NCBI GenBank assembly: GCA_019095985.1
Contig: CM032667.1
Location: 39,828,849 to 39,892,848 of the forward strand
Source of the DNA: Streblospio benedicti
Lineage: Eukaryota > Annelida > Polychaeta > Spionida > Spionidae
DNA: 64,000 bases
Direction: 5' to 3'
Made by a program: the position numbers and the translations under genes. Shown here one piece after another: positions 51,221 through 64,000 of this stretch. Numbering within the stretch: the first letter of the stretch is position 1; the number at the start of each line of letters is the position of its first letter. The notes beneath the pieces were generated by a model. The model was given only the letters and a program-made list of their open reading frames with translations. It did not search any database and had not been told where the DNA came from.

Positions 51221-52777
51221 CTGTTGAAAACAGACCCACAGGCAGGGGACTCGAACTCATAACCGTCTGACCACAAAACCATCTACCTATCCACCTCAAC
51301 CAGGGCGGATGTCGGATTATTTTACATTGTTATTGAAGCACGTCTTGAGGAGGAGGGATACGCCATCAAAGTAAATCAGATGTCCATAGGGCATGGACAC
51401 CCGATTTACTGTGAGGATGGGTGGTGTTATAGAGATAGAAGAATCGACCTTTCATCTGTACTGGTAGGTATTGCCATGACAAGGATACCTGTAAGTAGAC
51501 TTTTGTTTCCATTGTCCATTTTTAACGCTGCTATTGTACCGGGTACTTGTAATACTGACATGAGAACTGCTTTGAAACAAAGTTTCTTCCTGTGATTCTT
51601 TTGGTCTGCAGATACTCTAGTCATGGAGTATTCAGTGTTAAATACGTCATCAGCATGAAACATATCCTAATAAAGACAAGTGGGGAACTGGCAAGAGAGT
51701 GCCTCCAAACTTAATAAACTCACTACTACACCAAACTCGCCAGCCGTCCGTCTTCACACAACTTCCTGTGGGACCAACATTGTCGACTCTGTCGGCGCCT
51801 TGCCAAAGTCAATAAACGGACATTGAAGTGACTTGCTTTGTCATGCACGTCTCTTGTCTCTGGCGTGATATAGGCCTCTATTTTCAAAAATGAAATCACC
51901 ATTAAAAGTGAAGTGACCAGCCACTGTGTGAGCAGCCGGCTTCTCTCTGGAGTATTTGCCACTAAAAGTTAGACACTTCGCTATTATATCAATGTCACTG
52001 ACTTCATGCTCATTTGTCAGATACAAATTTGTGTCACCGGTCTACATATCAATATGTATAGTCGAATGTACAAACGTTTTTAATCCCTTCGAACTAGTGA
52101 GGATCACTAATTATTTGCATGTTAATTCTCACCTCTGTCCCAATTATCACAATATCATAGAGTTGTTTGAAGCATTAATTGCATCAACTCAATTGTGGAA
52201 TGAGTAATTTTATGACCTGCTCTCCAATTATTACGGTGCGAAAAATCGCATGCGAGTACTATTTAATATGAACAAACGGAACGTTTGTAATAAGATGAGA
52301 ATAGCGGTATTTGCAAACTAATTACTTCCTGATAATGCAATTGAACATATCAATAATCGAAACAATAAAAATATATCATAAGCATAATTTGACCACTGGA
52401 AAAATTGGTAACACGATTTAATCAATAAATTCAATGACTAATGTTATATGTCTCTAGTCACACATCAAAATATCTTTATCATAATGGGTTTATTATCCTA
52501 AAATATACTAGTACACAATTCTTATCGTTTCATGCGTCGTAAATCATATTATAATCCCATCGCAAATAGGGTACTGGATTAGCCGATCCCCGCGGATTGT
52601 CGTTGTGGATCTCAGCCGCGACTGGTAGTCTACAGACACAGTGTAGCAAATCCCGCACAGCCCCTAACATGTGATAAGTCAATCACAACATGATAAATAT
52701 AATGAACACTGGATCTGCAACTTCTAAAAAATTGAACACATATGTATGCATACCCAGCATATTATATCCAGTCGCTT
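51221..52777. repeat. Second copy of the 1.55-kb sequence
   Basis: It starts on the first base after the gap and runs to TATATCCAGTCGCTT, then continues into unique sequence. It includes the same SINE head in minus orientation (B box at 51245-51258, A box at 51292-51302). Confidence 0.9.
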
Positions 52778-55700
52778 GTGAACGTCACATATGATTGTGT
52801 CTGAGGAAGTTACGAAAACACGACGATATATAGGACACGATATACAAGTTGATAATCTGCAGCAAGTAATGGAAGCATTATATGGATATATAAACAGATC
52901 AATTTTAATGAAAGCTATTTACGGTGACAGTTAATGTCAATCAAACGTCGTTTTTATGATACATAGATCAATCAAATCCCTCTTCCAATTACATAGTCGC
53001 CATTGATAGACGCTTTTTTGGCCAATTGACAAATACTTTATTGGATCATTTGGAACATCAAATACAAAACAGAAATCTCTGTGCATTAACTATATATAAT
53101 TGAATTACAAAGGAACTTTTTAGGTGGTTACTCGAACGTACATAAATGTATCCACGTAGGTAATATACACTTGTTCCAGGATGCAACGAATATGCGACAG
53201 ATGCGACCAATTGTCTACCTTTCATAAAACCGGACCACTGCTTAGACATGTGTTCATTTTAAACTGACGAACAAACCAGAGGGACTTCCGTATTTCAATA
53301 AGTACCCGATCTATACAAATGTGCATGATTTGTCTTCTTTGTTTGGCAGATTAATACGGGTTTGATCCTGAGAAAGGGCACGGTGTAATAGTCACGTCTT
53401 CCAAATTAATATTAATGAGAACACATATATTTATCTCAGGTTTTCTCTAGCACTATGATGTTTGAATCCAGAAAGTTGTTTTTAATAAAACACTTAAATT
53501 ACTCTTACAGTTGGTCATAGCGCTGCTGTCGGTAATAACTTGGTATACGTGTCTTTATAGTCCCTTGGGCTCTGGCAAATTATGTTTTCACAAAAGTACT
53601 TTTAGAAATAAAAAAATGATTGCATTAAATCAATTAACAAAATTGATGCTTGAATTGATATAGCGTTTGTTTTTGATTGATCGATCGATCGATTGATTAA
53701 TTACAACCGACCACAGGGCTCTAATTGTGTGGTGTTTTGCAATTGGGGGCACTGAGCTCTTTGAGCCCTATTTTTTTCTCTTGGATTTTACCCCTTTTTT
53801 TCCAGTCGCAACAACTAGAATACAGCTATGCCAATAGATACTAAAATTCATAACTACTCCATTGACATTAACAATTTTGAAATCCATTTGTCTAGTGGGG
53901 ATTTCTCTTTAAGCTCTTTTCATATATCTATGATGATGTTTAGTCCACGCTTATGGAATAATTTCTACAGAATGCACGTGTCATTAACAGAATGCACGTG
54001 CCATGAGTTTTGCTCTTTATTGGCCATAGAAGATTCCAGGAAGTGACCGTTGTTAGTTTAAGACTAAGACATTCGATTGCAATCTCCAATTGCATGTGGC
54101 AAACAATAAGCCCTTAGAAATAGATACGCAGTGTCAAGTATATTGCACTTCACATCTGGAGTCAAACCTTTTTCATTGCAGCTCATCAAAACAAAACGTT
54201 TTCCCCCACGTAAACAATACATTTTATTTCAAACTGAGAATATCAAATGACCCCGGGCAAATGACCGTTCCCTCACACAAACGCCTTCTTTATTTGCACA
54301 TGTTTTTTAGTCCGTATGTTATTGTGCACTGTCAACAGGGTAATCATACATTAGGTTTGTTCACAACGGGGTGTACACAACATTGTACACACGCCATTGT
54401 TAATGCCTACACTTATTGAGTCATTGTCCATTTGGTGGGATTGTGCCAGGTGTATAGAACAAAGGCTCACGCCTTGAGTGATAGCAGTACCATGTAATGT
54501 CTCAAAGATACCCAATAATATGTGTCAATAATGCCGATGCCAGAAAAATAAAGTGTGTGTGGATGGGGAGGGAGGTAGATGGGAGAGTGGGGGAGGGGTT
54601 ACCAGGCTTATAAATTGAACATTACAATATGCACGTAATGTCCATATCGATGTCCATATTGATGTACCCATATCAAATATCTAATAGACAAATTGCCAAA
54701 CCAATATGAAAAGACCACAACATAGACAACTGGATATCAAGCTTAACAACGGAAAGATAACATGGGGCCCCATTTCTGTATAAAGCAAGAGAGCCCTTGA
54801 GTTACTAAGTAAACATCCCGTCTTTGTCACACAAGGCATAATATGTGCGTGTCAGAGAAACTACATCGTGTTCTCGAGAGGCGACGTAAACATGGCACAA
54901 GCACTGAGTCAACAATGTTACATAGTAACAAAATAAGAGGGGAAACGTCTAGGCTAATACTATTGGCCTAGTCCACTTACCTTTAAAGTCCACGCTCATT
55001 AATAGTGTACGTTGATCCATTGTATTACAATATGTACATACTGCTTATCTAGAAGTTTAACTAATACACGTATCTCTAATTTTCTGTACACTTTTCGTGC
55101 AAACTATGTTCATATAATAGGGTTAGGTCCGTAGATGGGTTGTCGTGTGTTTGAGGGGCAATATTTAGTAGTTCACGGCCACCACAAGCTCTGGTTGGCT
55201 AGGCCATCATCAAGATCACTTTTTTTTACCTTCATGGCATATTCATGTACCATAATAAACTAGCCAAACTAGCCATTCACCTAAAATGACGAAGAATTAT
55301 TGAAGAATTCATATTTTGATCCAATCCAATACTGAATACCTCAGCTGTCCATTTATTTCCGAGTAAAATGAATCTGGCCAGGCAACTATTGAAGGCACTA
55401 CAATTTATATTACATATGCCACCCTGAGGGGATGATTATACAAGTTATCCACTCTGTTCTGAACATAACATTTATCAATTGAAGAAAAGTTATATTGTTT
55501 TAAAATCTAATGTATGATTGTTACAGATGATATCGATTTTATAGGACCCACTTACGTACTGGTGATAGAGTGTAGATCAAACATGATAAGGACCGTTCAG
55601 ACAAAATATAAAGCTAACATGAAAAATCCACTTACTCTCTAAAGTCTCTATAGGTCACGGTGTGAATCCATACACGTGTTTTCACTTTTTTTAAAGAATT

Positions 55701-58700
55701 TCACACGCAAACTACTCACAGGTTAATAGACCGATGCACCGTTTGTACAAAAAGGCATATCACTTTGATCATAAGAAGAAGGTAGATGATCATGACCTAA
55801 TACGATGTATTATCTGAGTCGTTACGAACACTTTTTTTTAATGATCACTGAGAGATTTACTTTATTTCTCTGGTATTAACCATCTTCAGTTTAGTCTGGA
55901 AGAAATTTAGTTAGCACACCCATTGCGAAATTGCGGGCGGATTGCATATTTGACTTACAGAACCCTAAGGATATCATATTTATTGTTCTGGTGCAAGGAA
56001 CTCATTTCTGACATTGCTGTGATGATTTGACCTCATTTTGATCTTAAAACCACAACTTTTCATACTTATGAGCTCTAGTTGGCCATGTAATAGGTCGTTC
56101 AATAGCGTACAAAATAATGTGATTTAGCCGTTTAGCCGCGGAACAGGCAATGCATATTTCCTGCATGTACTCCACTAGATTTTTTTATTGAGTGTGGGTG
56201 TTGTACGTTATGCAGGTGTGTGAATATGCATTTGTTTTTACTTTCAACATAACGTGTAAATGAATGCTGTTCCATTATGGGTCACAATGAAACAAAAAGA
56301 AATAAAAGAAATAAAAAATATTCTGCATGAATATCAATGTACTTCATGATATCGATAAGTCATTTCTAGACGATGGTTATATCACATCAATTGCAGCCCC
56401 AGAATATTCTTAGGTCTTGAATACAGCGTACTAATAGGAATTGAACCACATACAAAGCCCTAGTCATCCATGAACGCGAAATACAAGTCACATATGATGA
56501 CATGTACAGAGTCTTCATAATCATCCACCCAACATTCTTATTACATTGTTGACTCGCTGTGAATTGATCATTACGCGGTTCTTCAGGTCTGGCTTCTTTA
56601 CCTATTCATTATTAGTACACCATTTGCACCAATATGCACCCGGTATCCTAATATCCAGGTTTCCATTTATAAAATGGCTGGTGCATGAAAGGGTGCGAGA
56701 AAGAAGTCCACGAAATTCACACGCAGGCTAAAGAGGGCGCGGGAGAGCAGAAATCCACAAAAGGTATCTTATTCGATGCACCCCACTTCCTGTGTCTCCC
56801 AGTGAGTTCGCAATAGTTTCAGTTCTCAGCGGGATCCGTGAAGGAAAACACAAATATGATACTTCTAACATCATCCTTCAACAAAGATTCCCGTTCTGGC
56901 AGTAGTGCAATGTTATGACCAAATTATGATTGAGTAGCTGAACACTTACACTCTAACCATAAAGGAATCAAGCCCACCTAAGTAAGATAACCCACAACTA
57001 GCCCGGTCTGTAATTTCTGAGCTGTCTCAGAGTAATCTTGGTTCATGCCTTCCAATACGAATTTGAAATGCTCACTTGATTAGCTGAACAAATGTAATAG
57101 AATTTCAATATGTTATTATCAAGAACTCGTGAGAAAGTTATATTCCGTGACAGATTTAAGAGACATCAGACAAAGGCCAATTACACCATGATCTCAAACA
57201 ATTGATCTATACACGAGCAGGTCAGAAGTAAACGGTTTATTGGTTTCGGTAGATGAATATCATGCTCATAGCTTGGTAGGCTATGTCTTTATAGATAAAA
57301 TGTCAGCATATTAGGATCCATTGAGATTAAAGCCACATTAAATGAGCGACTTCTGTGCAAGTTGGTCGCGTCCTTAGTAAACATTCTTGCTCCATGGACA
57401 CTCATGTGCATAGTTATGTTTGCACGGAGGGCGTCTAAAAAGTGTAGAACTTTCATTTCATAATAAGCGTGTATATCTGGAGTCATTTGTTAATTTCATA
57501 CATATCGACGAAAAAAAATTATGCCTATCTAAAAATTAAAGACAGCATTCTTCGATGGTTGGCATGGAACTTACATTATATCGTTACATTTTGTTTTGAA
57601 AATGCAATGCATTCGGCAGGTTCAAGGGTTTCACATTATTCTTTTGCAAGTCAAAACAAGCCGCTTAAAACACTACTGCTCTTTAGGGTCACTGTAATAA
57701 ACAGAATACCACAATAGAAAGGTTGCACACTAAATGGCTATCATAGATCCCACGGCATAAAGCACATAAAGGTTCCAAAATGGCGCTTTCCTCTGTAAAC
57801 AATTGAGTCCATTAGCAAGTCCTTGAACGGTCCGATCATAGATATAAACGGACGCTGTGTAATGAACACTATGTGTGTGAATAATGGATGCATATATGTG
57901 TGAAAAGTCATCGTTTTTTCATTCCAGAATGCCTAAGCATAATCTAAGGACATGCACCTGAGTTGCTTTGATTGTCTTCTGTCTCTGTATATATTAGTCA
58001 GACCTCATAGGTGCTGTTTGGAGTTAATATTCTGACAGTGAAAATAGACCTTACATAGCCAGGCAGTTACGCACTCTGATGAATTGTCACCCCCCCCCCA
58101 ACCCACTATTGTATGAACAGGAAGAACAAGTGTGCATGCATAATTTCGTTAAGGTTCTGAACAACTTGTGTCGCGAGGTCAGCATCCTTATTTTGTCTAA
58201 AAAAAAAATAAAAAAAAAATAGCTGGCACACCCTCGCCACCCATGTTTGCCTTGCATTATTGTTGTAATATTTACTTAGAGCTATTAAGATTTATATGAT
58301 GATATAAGTGATTAAAACTTGAAACCATCTTTAGTAAAATTTAGTACACAAAGTTTGAATGGCTAGTATTGGTTTTAAACACGCATCATCTTATAGTGCC
58401 GTCTAGACTTGATAATTATAATGGGTTCAAATATTTCGTTTCAATTAGTGTGGATCAAGCTCGCGTGAGAAGTTATTTATGATGAATACTCACTTTATTT
58501 TACACATGTCCTACAGGAATCTACAGTCATGAAATATCCACTTTCCAATTGAGTAGCGTCTGTCCTCTGTATTTTCAATGCTTAGTCAAACACATTTTAG
58601 AAGTTATAATTCTTGTGTATACACCTGAAGGGGTATGATCCTAAATCATCCTGTGTTTACCACAATACAATAACTTATCAGAACTTGCATATCAACTATA

Positions 58701-60378
58701 TAAGCGGTGACGACTCTACTTGTCAGTATGTTCCAAAACAGTAATAAATTGAACTCTATATAAACAAAACCACCATTGATTATCCTATCCAAAATGTATT
58801 TGGGTCCCAGTCTACGTCCACCAGAGAAGTGTGTGATATACATCCAGTTACTAAGCGAAATCCAATACTTGAAACCAATCAATCCATAAACAAGGGGATC
58901 GATTCTTGTAGACTACTTAATGACTTTTGAACACAGTTGATTACACTCAATTGTATTTCATGATATACAGTGATTATTGTTTTTTGTAATTGCAGTTTAT
59001 GATGGTAACTAAGAGAAATGTTAAAGGTGTTACTCAACCAATGAAATCATAGCCAAGTGCAAACACTTTACACCTGGTTCAGCACACAATATTATAAGAA
59101 ATATAATATATTTCTGTTTAGTTTGTCTTGACTCTTATTGTGCACATAATAATAGTATATTCGTTTTTTTTACAAAATCCAGATATTTAATCCTTAAATC
59201 GAATCTTTAATGGAACAAGCATCACAAATCTGGATTTATTTAAATGCTACTCCGCTTAATCGTGTAATCCAGTTTAATGTAAAACTTTGCCTTTTATTAA
59301 GCACATGGGAAGAATGCAGTAATAATAAGATCTCTATCACATTCACTCTAATGGCACTGGCCTAATAAGACCCATGACCATTAACACTATTGGACCAAGT
59401 TTCCATGTGACTTAATTAACCATCCTATTGCATGTCCAAGCCAATATGATGAATATTCCTGTGTTCGAATTAATGTCAGAAATAGCAAATTAATACAATG
59501 CTGCACGTACATACAATAAAGTACTTGTTGGTCTTGGTGCAGTACACAATTAAACTGAAGTATCAAGTCAAACAGAAAGATCCATGTTTGTGCATTTGTT
59601 AGCGACTAACTTAAACACACTGGATCGATTCAATACGGAGGTTTCATTGAGGGCAGCGTGGGATCCATGTTGGAAAGATCCTTTTAGATCTATAGCTACT
59701 TTAAAGCATCGATAATTAAAAGCAGAGTATATATAAATTGATTTTGAACTGCGGTTAATGCTGTTTTCTTTCATACAAATGAAAATTTATTTTCCCCCTC
59801 TTCATTGCATTCATTCAATTGTATGTTCTTTTCTTTTGTCCCTTTCTTTTATTGTTTTGGTGGGCGTGGGGTGAGTTGCGTGTAACCGCTGCACTAATTT
59901 GAGCGACCAGAGCTGGTGTATTTTTATGAATTTTCAAAAAATCATGGGCATTATGGAGTAATCATTAAGATGTTGATTAATTGTAAGTAGCATTTTGCTT
60001 GAAATTGTCGTTTCACAACGAACATTAAAATATACATTGGACTATATTATATGTGCAGTTAATTAAAAGGCTACGCTTCCCATTAGTGACTATTTAAGTC
60101 TTTTTTATTCATTGTGTGACTGAGTCATAGATGTTTGTTCGCCGGTATCAGATTCGTATATATTGTGTTTGCGAAGCACAGTCCAAACACACTGATCGTA
60201 CTGGTGAGTAGAAATAAAAGCTGTGTGTGCATTATGGTTCCCACATAACAATAATGGGATTTTGCAAGACACCATTTACATTGAAATGTATGCTTTGTAA
60301 AATGTTTATAATTCAGTTATTGATATTCTATATATCAATTTCCATCGCGTGTTTCTTTACCAAGATGAAGTCTACTTA
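52778..60378. other. Intergenic desert
   Basis: No exon chain, RNA gene or complete element could be supported over 7.6 kb. Minor features are a GATC-rich run at 53677-53695 and a repeated AACAGAATGCACGTG at 53970-54000. The frame at 53828-54046 is only faintly like a retrotransposon tail. Confidence 0.55.
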
Positions 60379-60465
60379 AGCCCAGTCTACACCGCTAAGA
60401 CTTCCATCAAACAGCATCCGACGAGACGTCTTGTCGACAACGTCTTTGCGGTGTAGACATGCTTA

Positions 60466-60797
60466 AAACCCGCTTTACACTATAGCGAATTCCACCTACG
60501 TACCTCTACGTGCACTGGCGAACTGGCAAATTCGCCGGGAAATTTTGAACACGTTCAAAAAATTTGAATGAACTTTCAGTTTGGTTAAAGTTTGCTTCAA
60601 ATAGTTATGCTGCGCTTACGGTTAGCAGAACATTCGCACATATAAGTAGCACATCGTTTGCCTCAACAACTTGTCGTACCATGCATTTTTACTACGTCCA
60701 ATGCCGCCACAATACGCCCAAGTTGACGACGTGACATAATATGTGCAGATGCGTTGCACGGGTTCGCTCATGATCGCTCTAGTGTAAAGCGGGTTTT
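60466..60797. mobile_element. Nested MITE with AAACCCGCTTTACACTA ends
   Basis: AAAACCCGCTTTACACTA on the left and TAGTGTAAAGCGGGTTTT on the right are perfect inverted repeats. TTAA occurs at or within one base of both borders, suggesting a TTAA target site. Absent from the sister copy at 61264-61636. Confidence 0.75.
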
Positions 60798-60975
60798 TAA
60801 AACCTATATTCCACGCTTTTTCGGTCACGTCTCAAGCCGTCGTGAGTATTTGACATGTCAAGTCTTGGTCGTATGAAGTTTGATGTAGTTTTGAAGTAGT
60901 TTGATGTAGTCGTGTTGGTGTAGACAGGTTTAGTGACAAGACGGATCGTAGGGACATAATTTAACCAATCCATAG

Positions 60976-61104
60976 GCAGATCCAGGTTTTTGGAAAGGGG
61001 GGGGGGGCGCACTTATGGATTTCATCAAAAAACCCACGAAAATAAAGTATTTTGGTGGGGAAAAGGGGGGGGTGGCGTGCCCATGAGCTCCCCCTGGATC
61101 TGAC
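60976..61104. mobile_element. Short nested MITE with CAGATCCAGG ends and poly-G arms
   Basis: CAGATCCAGG at 60977 and CCTGGATCTG at 61094 are inverted ends, each followed inward by runs of G or C. TAG flanks both sides and the sister copy lacks the insert. Confidence 0.7.
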
Positions 61105-61263
61105 TAGGATAGAGCAGCATTCCTTCCACGCGTGATACATTAACCGTGCATCTTGTTGCTAGAATCAGAAAGTGCACGACTAATGGTCGTAAGGTTTTAG
61201 CGGTGTAGACAGGCTCCGTGAAAGACAAAATGTCTTTACATATTTTTATCAAAACTGCTTAAA

Positions 61264-61636
61264 GCCCAGTCTACACCGCTAAGACCTCCATCAAACAGCA
61301 TCCAACGAGACGTCTTGTCGGACAACGTCTTTGCGGTGTAGACACGCTTAAAAACAATATTCCACGATTTTCCGTCACGTCTCAAGCCGTCGTGAGTATT
61401 TGACATGTCAAGTCTTGGTCGTATGAAGTTTGATGTAGTTTGGAGTAGTGTGATGTAGTCGTGTTGGTGTAGACAGGTTTAGCGACAGTACGGATCGTCG
61501 GGACATAATTTAACCAACCATAGAGCAGCATTCAGTTCATAGCTCGAGAGTGATACTGTACGTCACCTCGGATGTTACGTACAATGCATTTATAAGTGCA
61601 CGATTAATCGTCATAGAGTTTTAACGGTGTAGACAA
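61264..61636. mobile_element. MITE, copy 2, intact relative of 60379-61215
   Basis: It starts GCCCAGTCTACACCGCTAAG and ends TTTTAACGGTGTAGAC. About 370 bp without the insertions seen in copy 1, and in the same orientation 49 bp downstream of it. Confidence 0.8.
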
Positions 61637-61640
61637 ACGT

Positions 61641-63169
61641 CTTTACATTTTTTTTATCAAACTGCTTGAGACGTCTCGTCGGAAACCGTTTGAAGGAAGT
61701 CTTTGTTCAAAACATGACTATGTTAGCCCTAATTATTGACTTCAAACGATCAGTTGATCACATGATGCTGGGCTGATTCTACAGTTTAAACTTTATAATT
61801 CGTTGAATCTAGTTAAGGTAACAAGTCCTCCAAAGAATAAATAAGCAATAGGTTTTATTTTGACATAATAGTGATCCAACATATCATAAAATTAACTGTT
61901 TCTTTTTAAAACAAAACTTCCTTAAAGGTATGCCACAATGTTGAAAATCCATCACAATTTCCATAGCTTCAAATGGAAAAAAAATATATGATGCCTTGCA
62001 TGGCACAATTCTTATAAATAAATGTTCACGCATCATTTGAATTGAAAGAATTTTTTAACACGATTTTATCGTCTCGTTACAATTTTATACAATTTTTGAT
62101 ACATCATGACTTAGATGAACCAATGATCGAAAGCCATAATTTAATTTGAAAGTGGGATCCAGCGACTTTTTAATGTTCAGCATATATACATGTAGCACAC
62201 CACTTCATTATCCAAGGCAATCATAAATCATAGTTATTTATCTTCAAACATTTAAAAAGCTATTTTTATTTTTGGTGCGTAATAATATAATGGATTATAG
62301 TCGTCTTACTATTTATTGCGACTGTTGTTTTTTTGTTTTGTATTTTTGTATGTTTAAAGGTGAACTTCAGTAATGTTTTTACGGGTCTGGGCCTGCTGCC
62401 TTATTAAACATTTAGTATCAACATAAATAAACATTTCGTATGCCAGAATGATCGTCCCAGAGGATATAGTAACAAAGATGGCAGCGCCCAGACACATTTT
62501 CTGGTTGCTTGGTGGTGACCGTGATGACAACCGTTCCTGTTAATCTTCTTTCTCGTTGGAATACACTTTTTTGGGACAAATGATATAAATTACAGTCTTT
62601 TGTAGATCTGTAATAGGCATAATAAGGTATGTGCATAATAAGGTGTATATAATAAAATATTTGTGCCACCAAAGTTGTAGCTCCAAGTGAGGTAAGGACA
62701 TGAATGGTACTCCAAAAGAGTTCGATGAGACCATGCACGTAAGCTTGCATCGGCAGTCTCGGCGTCTTTTACTACTGTGTACACATGATAGTGGAGCCTT
62801 CCTGTCTCCATCATATCACTAAAACTCAAGTCTTTGATGGCATGCAAATACATTAAATTAGTTATGTTGTAATTGTGTTATATAACTATGCCTTTCTCTG
62901 TAATTCTTATCTAAAAGAGTTAGCAAACTAGTTAAGTGGTATAACTTTTAAGAACTCTCTTCAAAGCGGGGAAGATATTACTTTATGTGCAGGACTATTG
63001 AAAACGTAATTCTAAGTTCAAATAAAGTATGTGCGATCTGATCTGATACCAGTCATTACTAGTAGAGGGAGTATAGAATTAAGGCTTATTCTATATCTAC
63101 CGAGTACATGTAATTGGAAACAGTAACAGACCTCGTTCAATTCAAATATATGCTTGTTGTTACCACATC
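61641..63169. other. Intergenic region and promoter of the edge gene
   Basis: AT-rich. Three overlapping minus-strand frames at 62418-62853 have no matching splice sites or recognisable domain and are not called. The last few hundred bases must include the promoter of the gene starting at 63170, but no TATA box is obvious. Confidence 0.5.
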
Positions 63170-63598
63170 ATGACCCAAGTTTACGTAAGGAAAGGGGCCA
63201 CTCGAGGATATATTGGTGCCGTCTGCATTGGAATACTTATCATAGCACTAGGTGCTGCGGTTGTAGCAGCATTGCTGATGATGTACCAAAAGAACCAAGC
63301 GGTACCCTTGGTCACCACCACTGAAATACCAGAAGAACGTACATCACAAGGAAGCACTCTGGAAGATACAACGGTTGGAGAGTTGCAGACTACAGGTTGT
63401 CATTTACGGACTAATGAAAATTCCTTCCATGATTCTCGTTGAAATGTTAATAAATGTATCATTTTCATTGTAGAACGTCCTTTAAAGGAATGGATTTACA
63501 GTTTTGCGTGTGCTCCGATGTACTACTACGACTCATATTATCAATACTCTGCATGTCGTCTGACTATATCAACATACGGCATAAATGCTTCAATCCAG
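63170..63598 (+). CDS. Type II single-pass membrane protein, 5' part (two exons, runs off window)
   Basis: Exon 1 at 63170-63395 and exon 2 at 63474-63598, with GT..AG borders and matching phase (1, then 0). The protein starts MTQVYVRKGATRGYIGAVCI, followed by a hydrophobic segment to about residue 40 (GILIIALGAAVVAALLMMY). It has no cleavable signal, and the positive residues before the segment predict an N-in, C-out type II topology. A Thr/Glu/Ser-rich stalk follows, then an ectodomain beginning KEWIYSFACAPMYYYDSYYQ and containing a second Cys (SACRLTISTYG). I do not recognise the ectodomain. Later exons lie beyond the window, so enzyme or receptor cannot be decided. Confidence 0.7.
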
Positions 63599-64000
63599 GT
63601 AAAATTGTTGATACATGGATAAATATAGGCCTATTATAAATCAAGATTTATATATGTGCATTCAGGTATTATATCGTTCACAAATTACGTCAGCCAAAAT
63701 TTGACAATTTTTGACCCCCCCCCTCGTCAGCTTTCGTCAGCTTTCGATGACCCCCCCGCGGCTGACGTCAGCATTTTATTCGCTTGTCCAGGTCATCTGA
63801 ATAATTATTTTAAATTGCTTTTTTTTGTATTTTTTTCATATGATTATTTTATCAATTTGTCAGTGCTCATGAAGCACTTAAATTGAAACATGCAGAAAGT
63901 GAATGAAAAAATAAGAAAATGATCATAAAAAGGAAGCTACTACTGGGTTCTGGTAAAGACAAGATCAAATATTTTTGTTCTCAGAACCATTTTTTTACTT
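63599..64000. other. Intron of the edge gene
   Basis: After the donor GTAAAATTG no further exon is visible. Near 63700-63760 there are C-rich runs and a tandem CGTCAGCTTT word. Confidence 0.5.

Larger units (their letters stand above)
60379..61215. mobile_element. MITE, copy 1, with GTCTACACCGCTAA ends and two nested MITEs
   Basis: The left end GCCCAGTCTACACCGCTAAG and right end TTTTAGCGGTGTAGACAGGC are inverted. Comparison with copy 2 at 61264-61636 shows two insertions, at 60466-60797 and 60976-61104. Otherwise the copies agree closely (for example CAAGCCGTCGTGAGTATTTG in both). No coding capacity. Confidence 0.8.

Noticed and set aside
53828-54046. Frame with FSPRLWNNF resembling the end of a LINE reverse transcriptase
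   Set aside because: Similarity is limited to a few residues, with no neighbouring retrotransposon sequence.
62418-62853. Three overlapping minus frames of 64-110 residues
   Set aside because: No conserved motif, no splice chain, and all three frames open in the same AT-rich stretch. Chance is more likely.

Overview
This is animal nuclear DNA. It is AT-rich, with many small exons in long introns, GT..AG splice sites and dense small DNA transposons. Frequent ACATGTA-type words, tandem C1q-domain genes and a Roco protein of MFHAS1-like layout suggest a marine invertebrate, most likely a bivalve or other mollusc. The species cannot be fixed from sequence alone.

About 3.5-46.1 kb is one large minus-strand gene that I could follow through 27 coding exons. 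All intron phases agree and the exons sum to 7,179 nt (2,392 residues plus stop). It encodes a Roco protein: Ser/Pro-rich N-terminus, leucine-rich repeats, a Roc GTPase domain, COR-A, COR-B and a four-cysteine zinc-ribbon-like tail. No kinase domain is seen. Its core is interrupted by low-complexity insertions. About 97 residues lie inside Roc before the DxxG motif, a Lys-rich segment lies in COR-A, and a single 2.87-kb exon adds about 957 residues of tandem basic/Ser repeats between COR-A and COR-B.

The 8.4-kb intron that cuts the Roc DxxG motif holds two tandem plus-strand genes for small secreted C1q-domain proteins. They have identical exon structure and share a 25-bp E-box/GATA promoter element at the same distance from the start codon. 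The first has a 3-kb intron 1 swollen by a hAT-like element nested in a Harbinger-like one.

Other Roco introns hold a transposon nest (14.2-18.9 kb) with a truncated LINE, several foldback elements, and in intron 1 a Penelope-like fossil split by a 1.5-kb DNA transposon. About 46.1-63.1 kb has no gene that I can support. It contains a 1.55-kb sequence duplicated on either side of a 100-N gap, probably two haplotypes joined by the assembler, a tRNA-derived SINE head, and a pair of MITEs, one with two more MITEs inside it. At 63.17 kb a plus-strand gene for a type II membrane protein begins and runs off the window.
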